64,000 bases of DNA. Origin: Metabacillus sp. FJAT-52054. GTDB taxonomy: Bacteria; Bacillota; Bacilli; Bacillales; Bacillaceae. The stretch lies in contig NZ_CP147407.1 in NCBI RefSeq assembly GCF_037201815.1, positions 3,666,723 through 3,730,722 of the forward strand, written 5' to 3'. Of this stretch, positions 55,649-63,671 are shown in pieces. The position numbers and the translations under genes were made by a program. Each line of letters starts with the position of its first letter. The first letter of the stretch is position 1. The notes beneath the pieces were generated by a model. It had not been told where the DNA came from, searched no databases, and saw nothing but the letters and a program-made list of their open reading frames with translations.

Positions 55649-58075
55649 TTAAGCCACTTCCTCACCCAGTATCACTTCAAGATCCTCCGCTGAAATAGGC
55701 CTGCTAAAGTAGTAGCCTTGTGCTTCGTTGCAGTTTTTTGTCTCCAGGAATTGAAGCTGCTCCTCTGTTTCAACGCCTTCTGCAATCACCTTAAGATTCA
55801 GGTTGTGTGCCATGTTGATGATGGTGTCGACGAGGGAAGCGTCCTTTGGATCCGTGTAGATGTTTCTAGTAAACGTTTGGTCGATTTTGAGCGTATTGAT
55901 GGGGAAAGTTTTCAGGTAGCTCAAGGACGAATAGCCGGTTCCGAAGTCGTCGATCGATAGGTGAATCCCCATATCCCTAAGCTGCTGCATTTTATGGACA
56001 GCTTGATTGGAGTCCTGAATGATGCTCTCCGTTAATTCGAGCTCGAGAAAACTTGGATGAAGACCTGTTTTCGTTAACGTGTCTCTAACCATTTCGACGA
56101 GGTTGCTTTGCTGAAATTGGCGGGATGAGATGTTAACGGCCATACGGAGCGGCTGATAGCCGTTCTGCTGCCACGTCTTATTTTGAAGACATGCCTCGTG
56201 GAGCACCCATTCACCGATTGGAAGGATCAGCCCGGTTTCTTCTGCAATCGGAATAAATTCGGCAGGGGAAATGACGCCCCATTCGGGATGATGCCAGCGG
56301 AGCAGCGCTTCTACCCCAATGATTTTCCCGGTCGCTACTTCCACCTGCGGCTGGTAAACCACTCTAAATTCATTTTGTTTCAAGGCTTTCCGCATTCCGT
56401 TTTCAAGCTGCATTTTCTTTGAAACGATTTCGTTCATACTCGGGGCATAGAACTGGAAGTTGTTTTTCCCATCTTCCTTGACCCGGTACATTGCGGTATC
56501 CGCATTCTTGACTAAACTATCAATGTCCCGGCCATCTACCGGATACATGGCAATCCCGATTGACGGGGTGACAAACAGCTCAATGTCCTTGATTGTGATG
56601 GACCGACTGAACAAATCGATGACCGTTTGGGCTTTTTTCGTCACCTCAGCCGTGCTTGTATGGGGCAGCAGTATGATGAACTCATCCCCGCCTTGCCGGC
56701 TGACCGTGTCTGACTTATCAAGGGAGGCTTTAATTCGCTTCGCCACCTCAATTAACAGCTGATCTCCGGCGTCATGGCCTAACGTATCGTTGATGTTTTT
56801 AAAGCGATCCAAATCCATAAACATGATGCCGATTTGCTGCTGATTGGCGTCCGCCTGATTCATTGCTGAAGAAAGCCGGTCATTCAAAAGCAGGCGGTTC
56901 GGCAAATCCGTCAAGGCATCCCGGTAGACCATTTGGTTGATTTTCATTTCGGTTTTTTTGCGCTCCGTAATGTCGCGGATGATGCTGCTGAAATAAATCT
57001 CTTGATCTTCCTTCCAGGACGCTAACGAAAGCTCAATTGGGAATTCATTCCCGTTTTTATTCAGTCCTTCAAGCTCCACGGTTTGGCCGACCACCCGCTC
57101 TTCTTCTGTGGAAATGTAGCGGTCCATTCCCCGTTGATGCGCCTCTTTAAATTTGTCCGGAATGATCATTTGAAGCTTTTGTCCGGTGACTTCTAATTCC
57201 TTGTAGCCGAACATTTTCTCGGCTCCCTGATTCCATGAAATGATGACACCCCTTGAGTCCGCTAAAATGATTGCATCATTCGCTGATTCAAAGACAGAAC
57301 GGAATTTTCTTTCTGATTGGATGGATTGATGTTCAAACCGCTGATCCACAAACATACTAATGAACACAATGCCGAAGATTACCAGCATACAAAATGCAAT
57401 GGAATAGGCCAATAGCGTATTATCAATAGCTGCTTCCTTCGACATGATATGATGAGAGTGCGGAGTGAATTTCGCGGCGGCCATTCCGGTATAATGCATC
57501 CCGGCAATCGCGATTCCCATGATCAGGGCACTTCCGGCCTTGATCCGCCAAATACCTGGTTTTCGGTGATTTTGACTGACAAACTGCAGCAAATACAGAG
57601 CCACAACCGATGTGATAAATGCAATGATAGCAGAAAGCCCCCATATTACTGGATCATATTGAATAGTAGCTGCCATCTTCATTGCCGCCATCCCGGTGTA
57701 ATGCATGCAAACAATCCCAATCGCCATAAGCAGAGCAGATACGATAATTCTTATCGTTCCTGCAGCCGTCTTTCTGCTAATCACATACAGCGCCAAACCG
57801 GAAGCAATAATCGCAGGAATGATCGATATGACCACAATCTGATAATCATACGAAACCGGCATCGATAAATGAAGTGCGAGCATGGCAACAAAGTGCATGG
57901 CCCAAATTCCCAGGCCCATCGCAAAAGCTCCCGACGAAAGCCAGATATACCGCGCAAGTGGCTTCGCTTTATTGATCTTAATACTGACATCAAGCGCAGC
58001 AAACGAAGCGGTCACAGCAATGATAATGGAAAGGATAACGAGTGGAATGTTGTACATGATTGATGCGTGTTCCAT
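55649..58075 (-). CDS. MHYT-PAS-GGDEF-EAL c-di-GMP protein
   Basis: An 808-aa membrane protein. The N-terminal MHYT sensor has seven helices and three motif copies, MHFVAMLALHL (about 60), MHYTGMAAMKM (about 125) and MHYTGMAAAKF (about 187), thought to bind metal and sense gases. A PAS domain (about 262-370: FESANDAIILADSRGVIISW, GAEKMFGY) is followed by GGDEF with the intact RQGGDEF loop and EAL with VEALLRWHHP, ELTESIIQ and DDFGTGYSSLSYLKTF. Both catalytic motifs look intact. RBS AAGGAGATCC. Same architecture as YkuI/YkoW-type proteins of Bacillus (YkoW is MHYT-PAS-GGDEF-EAL, about 800 aa), so it may be a YkoW orthologue. Confidence 0.93.
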   Translation of the reverse strand: MEHASIMYNIPLVILSIIIAVTASFAALDVSIKINKAKPLARYIWLSSGAFAMGLGIWAMHFVAMLALHLSMPVSYDYQIVVISIIPAIIASGLALYVISRKTAAGTIRIIVSALLMAIGIVCMHYTGMAAMKMAATIQYDPVIWGLSAIIAFITSVVALYLLQFVSQNHRKPGIWRIKAGSALIMGIAIAGMHYTGMAAAKFTPHSHHIMSKEAAIDNTLLAYSIAFCMLVIFGIVFISMFVDQRFEHQSIQSERKFRSVFESANDAIILADSRGVIISWNQGAEKMFGYKELEVTGQKLQMIIPDKFKEAHQRGMDRYISTEEERVVGQTVELEGLNKNGNEFPIELSLASWKEDQEIYFSSIIRDITERKKTEMKINQMVYRDALTDLPNRLLLNDRLSSAMNQADANQQQIGIMFMDLDRFKNINDTLGHDAGDQLLIEVAKRIKASLDKSDTVSRQGGDEFIILLPHTSTAEVTKKAQTVIDLFSRSITIKDIELFVTPSIGIAMYPVDGRDIDSLVKNADTAMYRVKEDGKNNFQFYAPSMNEIVSKKMQLENGMRKALKQNEFRVVYQPQVEVATGKIIGVEALLRWHHPEWGVISPAEFIPIAEETGLILPIGEWVLHEACLQNKTWQQNGYQPLRMAVNISSRQFQQSNLVEMVRDTLTKTGLHPSFLELELTESIIQDSNQAVHKMQQLRDMGIHLSIDDFGTGYSSLSYLKTFPINTLKIDQTFTRNIYTDPKDASLVDTIINMAHNLNLKVIAEGVETEEQLQFLETKNCNEAQGYYFSRPISAEDLEVILGEEVA

Positions 58076-58468
58076 TTATGGTTGGATCTCCTTATTGAGC
58101 GATTTTAATAGAGGTTTTCTTTCTATGTATATCGGTTGGTGGAAGGGGATTATTGATAGGGTGGGGAGAGTTGGGGGAGTGAGGTTATTTAAATAGATTC
58201 TGCAGAATGTCTACTCGCAGGACCTTTTAAAATAATCAAACCTCTCATAAATTCGTCTGTTGATTTCCGTTTCGGGCAATCGCTTAGTCGGACATTATGG
58301 GACGTCAGGTATTTATTTGAAAACGCAAACAAATTAACTCTATACCCCCATAAGACGGAAAAAGCAGCATGAGTAACGTCCTGATGCTTCCTCTATCAGG
58401 AAATTTAGGTGCCTTCATAAATAGAAAAGGCCCCTCAAAGATTTCTCTTCAGGAGCTTTTCAGCTTGA
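58076..58468. other. Gene-free gap with a terminator
   Basis: About 390 bp without a supported gene. A probable minus-strand terminator at 58424-58461 (AAAAGCTCCT pairing imperfectly with AGGGGCCTTTT, T tail) closes the propeller/Ig protein gene. A short inverted repeat TCCTGAT/ATCAGGA lies at 58379-58401. No repeat shared with the rest of the window was seen. Confidence 0.5.
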
Positions 58469-60730
58469 TTATCCAGCAACTTTTATTGATACGGTCTTGC
58501 TTTTGTTCCCGGATGGATCAACGGAATATACCGATATAGAGGTACCTTTTTTCTGCTTTTGAATGGCCAATGAAAAACTGCCATTTATTGATTGCGCTTT
58601 ATATGTCCTGCCATTAATTGCGATGTAATTGATCGTCCCTGTTTCTGCATTTCCGGCCACCTTAACGGAAGCTGTGTTCAGTTGCTTGAGAACCGGTGCA
58701 GGCGGGGGAGTTTTATCAGTTACTTTCGTGCTTACACTTGAGCTTTTGTGTCCAGCCGCGTCCATGCAATAAACCGAAATCGGGGTGCTCGCCATTTGCT
58801 TTTGGATGGCTAATGAAAACACTCCGTTTTTTGCAGTTGTTTTGTAGGTTTTTTCATTGATTTTAATGTAGACAGTTGAATCTTTCTCAACTTTACCTGT
58901 CACTGCAGTACTCTCAGTTGTGACCGGTGCAAGTACAGGTTGGGCCGGGGCTTTTGTATCAGAAATTTTTACTGTCTTCTCTTTACTCATGTTTCCAGCA
59001 CGGTCAATGGCTTTTGCATATAGGAGCTGGCCGCCTTTGAGAGCCGTGAGCCTGGCTTGAAACTTGCCGTTTTGATCAGCCTGAATGGTTTTCATTTCTG
59101 TCCCTGTGTGTATTTTCACAGTCGCAAATCTTTCCGTCTCTCCCTCCACAATCGGGGCAGAGTCTGTAACCGGCTTAATGATTGGAGCTTCGGGGGCAAC
59201 TGTATCTCTTAATACATATTCCTCATCTTCTTCGTCAGAAGCTGACACCCATACTCGAGAATTGGCCGTCAGAGGCTTATCCAGATAAAGAGAGAAGGCC
59301 CCAGCAGAATTGGATACAGTACGGTATTGCACTTTGTCGTAGTGCACAAAAATTTCTTGATTTGGTTCATACGTTCCCGTTACGTAATAATTTGAATCAT
59401 AAAGAGGATCAACAGCGATCCGATTGTGATCCTGCGGTTTTACGTGTACGTTCATTTTCGCAGAAAAGCCTTTGTACTCAGCATATAGGATCGTACTGCC
59501 TGATTTCTTGGCCCATAATTTATTGTTTTCATCTACTTCAATAATATTGCTGTCACCGACCCGAAGCTTTACATCACCCGGCATAATCTGCTCTTCTGAT
59601 CCAGATGGGCTTATCCACTTCATCCCATAATACGTGGATCGCGCTTCCTTCATAATTAAGATAGGATCTTCAAAACGCAGAGATTCACCGGTTCGTTTTT
59701 GAAGGGGGTAATCATAGACCTCAACATAAGCATAACCGGAGTTGTTAAGCACGGTTTCCCTAGCTATTTTATTGGTTTTAGAGAAACTCATAAACATCGC
59801 CCTGCCGGCATCTGAAGATTTAATCGTATTTTCGAGCTTTCCGGACATGGCATGATAAAACTGAATTCCATCGTAGCCAACTGTATAAACCTGCTTGCTG
59901 TCCGGTGTGAATCCAACTTCCAACCACCGTGTATCATTCCCGGCTAAAAGAACGTTCTTATAACGCGAAGCATCCGTTGGAAGAATGGAGTATTCATTTT
60001 CAGCATCTAATAAAATCATATTCTCATGTTTTTCACTGCTGATGAGGACAAGCCTCTTCCCGTCAGGACTATAAGCAATATCCCAAATTGCATGAAAGTT
60101 ATTCTTCGCATCAAATGGATTTGTAACTTTATAAAGACTTTTACCCGTATCATAATTGATAATCTCTACATCTTTATTATAGGTAATCGCAACAAGCGGT
60201 TTTGAAGGATGAAGGGAGACTTCCATGTTTTCTACACTCTTCCCATAATCTTCTGAAAGGAGAACTTCCTTCGTTTCAAGATCCGTAATAGTCAGGATAT
60301 GCTTGGAATAAATATCATCCGCATCCCCGCTTACAGAGGCAACGATGCTTTCATTGAAAGAAACCGAACTGAAATCGCCCCAGACGATGGGAAGCTCGAA
60401 CAGCGGCTCCCCATTCGAACCATCTCTTACTATTGTCTGGTCACCACTTGAGATAAGGTACTTTCCGTTATCTGTAAAATAGTCCAAGAAATATTTATCA
60501 GTTCTTTCTGCTAACTTTTTAACCATTTGTCCAGTTTCAATATTATAAAGAACATGATCGGTAACGAGCAGTTTTCCGTTGGGATGCAAAACGGGAGAGG
60601 ATCCCTCTGCGGCAAACAACGGCTTATATTCGTCACTCATGATATAACTGGCAGCCTGAGAATTTCCGGGTATCAGCAATAAGGCACTCAAGGGAAGCAG
60701 CAGCCATTTTGATTTTATGAACTTAAACAT
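58469..60730 (-). CDS. Secreted beta-propeller protein with C-terminal bacterial Ig domains
   Basis: About 753 aa. Signal peptide KSKWLLLPLSALLLIPGNSQAA. Residues about 35-370 are WD40/YVTN-like blades (LHPNGKLLVTDHVLYN, LHPSKPLVAITYNKDVEIIN, AYSPDGKRLVLISSE, GFTPDSKQVYTVGYDGIQFY). A Big_2-like module (VDENNKLWAKKSGSTILYAEY) follows, then three or four Big_6/Ig-like repeats, each starting TxAPxxPx(I/L)xPVT or TPPPAPVL and containing FSLAIQKQ and a D-x-AGN/SGN-KS end. The last two repeats are almost the same. ATG 60730 is preferred over TTG 60742. No wall anchor is seen. Function unknown, probably surface binding. Confidence 0.82.
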   Translation of the reverse strand: MFKFIKSKWLLLPLSALLLIPGNSQAASYIMSDEYKPLFAAEGSSPVLHPNGKLLVTDHVLYNIETGQMVKKLAERTDKYFLDYFTDNGKYLISSGDQTIVRDGSNGEPLFELPIVWGDFSSVSFNESIVASVSGDADDIYSKHILTITDLETKEVLLSEDYGKSVENMEVSLHPSKPLVAITYNKDVEIINYDTGKSLYKVTNPFDAKNNFHAIWDIAYSPDGKRLVLISSEKHENMILLDAENEYSILPTDASRYKNVLLAGNDTRWLEVGFTPDSKQVYTVGYDGIQFYHAMSGKLENTIKSSDAGRAMFMSFSKTNKIARETVLNNSGYAYVEVYDYPLQKRTGESLRFEDPILIMKEARSTYYGMKWISPSGSEEQIMPGDVKLRVGDSNIIEVDENNKLWAKKSGSTILYAEYKGFSAKMNVHVKPQDHNRIAVDPLYDSNYYVTGTYEPNQEIFVHYDKVQYRTVSNSAGAFSLYLDKPLTANSRVWVSASDEEDEEYVLRDTVAPEAPIIKPVTDSAPIVEGETERFATVKIHTGTEMKTIQADQNGKFQARLTALKGGQLLYAKAIDRAGNMSKEKTVKISDTKAPAQPVLAPVTTESTAVTGKVEKDSTVYIKINEKTYKTTAKNGVFSLAIQKQMASTPISVYCMDAAGHKSSSVSTKVTDKTPPPAPVLKQLNTASVKVAGNAETGTINYIAINGRTYKAQSINGSFSLAIQKQKKGTSISVYSVDPSGNKSKTVSIKVAG

Positions 60731-60930
60731 TCTATTCCCCAATCTAATTAGTTATTTATATGCAGGACTTTCCTAATGAATATATCATGGAATCTTACCA
60801 TTTTCATCAAAAATAATGACTTACATTACACGTGAGAAGTGAATTAAACGGCACTGGGGATCAATAGCATGCATTTAGTGAAAAGAGGATCCAGTGTGAG
60901 AATTAGTACAGCCAAAACCTTGCATCATCT

Positions 60931-61380
60931 TCAAACCCCAAACTGCTTCAAATGATGATCAAGGTGCTTATAGATCCCTTTTCCCCATTGGTCTGGAGTC
61001 AATTTGCCGAAAAAGGGATGGATGGCGGCTGGATATTTTTCTGGTCCATCTTTCTGGTGCGTTCTTATTTTTTGTTTCAGTTTTTCCTTTTCTGTTTCAA
61101 ATTCCTTTTCATCATTAACCATAATCTCAGGAATGGTGGACATGTTCTGAGGCAGCGGCTTCTCGTTGTAAAAGATCGGTTTAACAAAGCGCCCTATTAT
61201 CATTCCCAGCCGGCTTCTTGGAGAGGATAAGTGACCCATGGCCAGGTCCTGAAAAGAGGAGCAGTGCGCAAGCATTTGAGCAGCATTCATCTGCCCCCAT
61301 TCCGGTCTTAAGTCCGCTTTCAAGTGGTCAATCCGGGTTAAGATTTCTTCTGAAGCTGGTAAATGGTATATATTTTTCAT
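60931..61380 (-). CDS. DUF1569 (DinB-like) protein
   Basis: A 149-aa cytosolic protein starting at ATG 61380 with AGAGGGGGATATCTA. It reads MKNIYHLPASEEILTRIDHL and then WGQMNAAQMLAHCSSFQDLA, a helix with His typical of DinB-like four-helix metal-binding folds; later HPFFGKLTPDQWGKGIYKHLDHHLKQFGV supplies the C-terminal histidines. These are the conserved elements of DUF1569. Members are presumed metal-dependent enzymes; no substrate is known. It stands alone. Confidence 0.85.
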   Translation of the reverse strand: MKNIYHLPASEEILTRIDHLKADLRPEWGQMNAAQMLAHCSSFQDLAMGHLSSPRSRLGMIIGRFVKPIFYNEKPLPQNMSTIPEIMVNDEKEFETEKEKLKQKIRTHQKDGPEKYPAAIHPFFGKLTPDQWGKGIYKHLDHHLKQFGV

Positions 61381-61492
61381 TAGATATCCCCCTCTTGGTA
61401 TTAACAAGTTATGGATAAGTTCTATTTAAATTCTCTTAACCCTCTTTAAAAGAATACACCACACCGAATAGATCGGTACTTAATTTAAATGA

Positions 61493-61903
61493 TTACCTTA
61501 AATATTCAGCTTCCCAATACTCCTGTTTCTCGACCGGACTAGTCTTAGAAATATCTTTGTAGTCATAATTAATTTTCATATTTCCATTACTCTCTAAAAT
61601 TAAAGTAAGGTTTGTCCAAGGTACTTGGTTTTGCAATTTATGCTCTTCTTGTAATTCAGAAAAATATTTGTAAAGTGGTCTTTCTTGTTGATCAAATTCC
61701 GTTTCACTTATGCCAAAAATCTCAGAAAGATCGTTACTATAAATTGGTTTTTCTCCTGGAGCAGGGTAATAATAGTAAAATACTTTTTTATAGCCCTCTC
61801 TAACTTCAGCATATAGGTAAAGTTTGAACCACTTTTCAGGGATTATATCCACTAAGGCATTTGCAATTCCTAGATAAATTTTTTCCATTACTCTCGTTTC
61901 CAT
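61493..61903 (-). CDS. yezG: YezG/DUF600 family immunity protein
   Basis: A 136-aa cytosolic protein of the DUF600 family: KIYLGIANALVDIIPEKWFK, YLYAEVREGYKKVFYYYYPA, YSNDLSEIFGI and PWTNLTLILESNGNMKINYD, then a C-terminal WEAEYL. B. subtilis YezG is the antitoxin of the LXG nuclease YeeF. Here the gene is the last of four small immunity-type genes after a toxin C-terminus at the window edge; no YeeF-type toxin is directly adjacent, so it may be an accumulated orphan. RBS AGAGGGCATCC. Confidence 0.92.
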   Translation of the reverse strand: METRVMEKIYLGIANALVDIIPEKWFKLYLYAEVREGYKKVFYYYYPAPGEKPIYSNDLSEIFGISETEFDQQERPLYKYFSELQEEHKLQNQVPWTNLTLILESNGNMKINYDYKDISKTSPVEKQEYWEAEYLR

Positions 61904-61956
61904 TGGATGCCCTCTTTTCTATAAGGCTGGATTCGCAATTTTGTTCAAAGAATTAT

Positions 61957-62376
61957 TCAAGCCAGATTTTCAATTGCCTCTCTATAGCTATCTTCTAAAT
62001 AAAATTCGAACGATTCGTACCTAATTATCTCCTCTTTGCTAAACTCATCCCATCTAATCACTTCATTTCCCTTAATGTGTAAATAATATATAAACTCATC
62101 TATGTATTCAATCACTATGTATTCCCTTGATAGACCGAGCTTCCTATATTTTTCTGTGTTTTTCACTACCGAGGCATGATCCTCATTTTCAATTCCAAGC
62201 ACTTCAACCCCGCAAATACCTCCTGAACCATATTTTCTAATAAACTCTCTATATTCAATAGGAAAATTACAGTTTAATTTCTGTTCAGCATTACATATAG
62301 ACATTTCAGAGATTCCACCCGTAAAATCACCTTTTTCTTGATATGCATGAATCATTGCTTTAATTTTTTCATTCAT
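61957..62376 (-). CDS. SMI1/KNR4 (SUKH) family immunity protein
   Basis: A 139-aa SUKH-superfamily protein. The hallmark start is SEMSICNAEQKLNCNFPIEYREFIRKYGSGGICGVEVLGI (given in part: E..L...P..Y..F...YG.G), followed by a strand-rich second half ending WDEFSKEEIIRYESFEFYLE. SUKH proteins are common immunity proteins against nuclease toxins. RBS GAGGTGAAAGT. It belongs to the immunity string downstream of the toxin at the right edge. Confidence 0.88.
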   Translation of the reverse strand: MNEKIKAMIHAYQEKGDFTGGISEMSICNAEQKLNCNFPIEYREFIRKYGSGGICGVEVLGIENEDHASVVKNTEKYRKLGLSREYIVIEYIDEFIYYLHIKGNEVIRWDEFSKEEIIRYESFEFYLEDSYREAIENLA

Positions 62377-62390
62377 ACTTTCACCTCATA
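62371..62390. repeat. 20-bp repeat spanning RBS and start of two immunity genes (copy 1)
   Basis: ATTCATACTTTCACCTCATA at 62371-62390 is identical to 62948-62967. On the minus strand it carries the RBS GAGGTGA and the ATG of the SUKH gene. In the second copy the same ATG leads to only five codons. Confidence 0.85.
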
Positions 62391-62442
62391 GGCCTGGTGG
62401 CTGCTACCCATCTCATTTTTCAACCGAATCAATTTTAAAGTT

Positions 62443-62943
62443 TTATGAAATCTGAACTGGTGTCAATGGAATAACATCACAGTGATCCATGGAGAATTTC
62501 TTTAAAAGATCAAGAGCTGTTTTCGTAACTACTAATTCACCTTTTGCTGACAAACAAAAATGATGTCCTGACCAATTTTTATAGGTTTGACCTTCTACAT
62601 CTATTGTTCCAAGCGGGATCCATCTATAGAAGGCCGGGATCGCTATATCCGGCTGCCGTTCTTTGAATTCGTCTGAGGCTGTAATTAAGCAGGGTTCTAT
62701 TTTGCAGTCTTTTAAATGGCTATTCCTTAATGCTTCTTCCAGCCTGCTGGATATGATAAAGGCAGGCGTCGCCTCTGCTAGATCATCTCCAAGCCAGCCT
62801 TGGAATTCATAATGCAAAAACTGAATCTTTCCGGAGATTCCCTCTCTTTTCACGTTTTCTGCTGATCCATAAACCGTTTGTTCACCGTGGTTGCCGGATA
62901 CTTCAGGCTCAAGAAAATATAACTCAACCATTTCATTAGTCAT
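62443..62943 (-). CDS. Probable polymorphic-toxin immunity protein, 166 aa
   Basis: A soluble 166-aa protein: MVELYFLEPEVSGNHGEQT, FQGWLGDDLAEATPAFIISS, RLEEALRNSHLKDCKIEPCL and a final SGHHFCLSAKGELVVTKTALD (in part). The segment 'PAFIISSRLEEALRNSHLKD' resembles the F-(I/L)-S-x-R-x-x-x-(L)-L core of DUF1629/Imm11-Imm43-type immunity proteins, but I cannot be specific. Its ATG at 62943 is 14 nt beyond GAGGTGA, an unusual distance (see the duplicated start region). It sits between two SUKH genes after a toxin gene, which supports an immunity role. It has a terminator upstream at 63007. Confidence 0.72.
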   Translation of the reverse strand: MTNEMVELYFLEPEVSGNHGEQTVYGSAENVKREGISGKIQFLHYEFQGWLGDDLAEATPAFIISSRLEEALRNSHLKDCKIEPCLITASDEFKERQPDIAIPAFYRWIPLGTIDVEGQTYKNWSGHHFCLSAKGELVVTKTALDLLKKFSMDHCDVIPLTPVQIS

Positions 62944-62947
62944 TGCT

Positions 62948-62967
62948 ATTCATACTTTCACCTCATA
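62948..62967. repeat. 20-bp repeat (copy 2) upstream of the 166-aa gene
   Basis: Identical to 62371-62390. Here the RBS and ATG (62953) head a frame that stops after MNSND, while the 166-aa gene begins at 62943 in another frame. This looks like a recombination junction between immunity genes. Confidence 0.8.
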
Positions 62968-63006
62968 CAGTCTCATGTAAACTTGCTCGTAAAGGGCATA
63001 AATCAT

Positions 63007-63031
63007 AAAAAAACTGCTGATTAACAGCAGT
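63007..63031 (-). terminator. Terminator within the immunity string
   Basis: ACTGCTG and CAGCAGT pair with a 5-nt loop, followed on the minus strand by seven T. It lies between the first SUKH gene and the 166-aa gene, so the distal immunity genes need read-through or their own promoter. Confidence 0.85.
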
Positions 63032-63044
63032 CTTTAAGAATATT

Positions 63045-63671
63045 CTAATTTAACTCCAAAGTTTCTCCTATAACCCCTAGCTTTTCGACTAGCTTTTTAG
63101 CTTTCCCGTAAGGGTATCCATCAACTAGAGTATAAGGAACATTTTTTGACCCCTTTAACAATTCGGCTGAAGAGATATCAATTCCTAAAACAGTCTTAAT
63201 TTTTATTAAGTCTTTTATTCCATTAGCAGGAACAGTTTTCAATATAATTTTGCATTCATCTGTTGATGTTGCTTGCAAAGTCTCGCTTTTACAGCCAGTT
63301 TTAATCCACTCTTTAAAGTCTGCCGAAATTTCATTGCCATGAACCGGATCCATAGTGCCGGAATCAACTCTTATTACTCGATTGTCTTCCCTAATTTGCT
63401 TCATGAGGAATACATTTCCTCCGCCGTCGTCTCCTATAGCTACATATCCCTTTGCATACTCATCTACTTCCCAAGTTTCATTTCGTTCTTCAATGTCCTC
63501 AGTACCGTAAATTGCAATACCTCCACCTATTGAGAAACCGTTTGTTTGCTTTAAAAATTGTCTATATTCATCAGGGAGCTGACCAGACATTGATTGTTCT
63601 ATTTTCTGTATTTCGGATTCACTGCCTGGTGAGTTGAGTATTAGATTAGGAATGTTTGAGAGATCAATCAT
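63045..63671 (-). CDS. SMI1/KNR4 immunity protein with C-terminal ribosomal L7/L12-like domain
   Basis: A 208-aa two-domain protein. Residues about 15-130 are SUKH (SESEIQKIEQSMSGQLPDEY, FLKQTNGFSIGGGIAIYGTE, YVAIGDDGGGNVFLMK). Residues about 140-208 follow the fold pattern of the L7/L12 C-terminal domain: CKIILKTVPANGIKDLIKIK, DISSAELLKGSKNVPYTLVD, YPYGKAKKLVEKLGVIGETLEL. This fusion is known in Bacillus immunity proteins. GGAGG precedes the ATG, which overlaps the toxin stop by 4 nt, so it is the cognate immunity candidate for that toxin. Confidence 0.88.
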   Translation of the reverse strand: MIDLSNIPNLILNSPGSESEIQKIEQSMSGQLPDEYRQFLKQTNGFSIGGGIAIYGTEDIEERNETWEVDEYAKGYVAIGDDGGGNVFLMKQIREDNRVIRVDSGTMDPVHGNEISADFKEWIKTGCKSETLQATSTDECKIILKTVPANGIKDLIKIKTVLGIDISSAELLKGSKNVPYTLVDGYPYGKAKKLVEKLGVIGETLELN

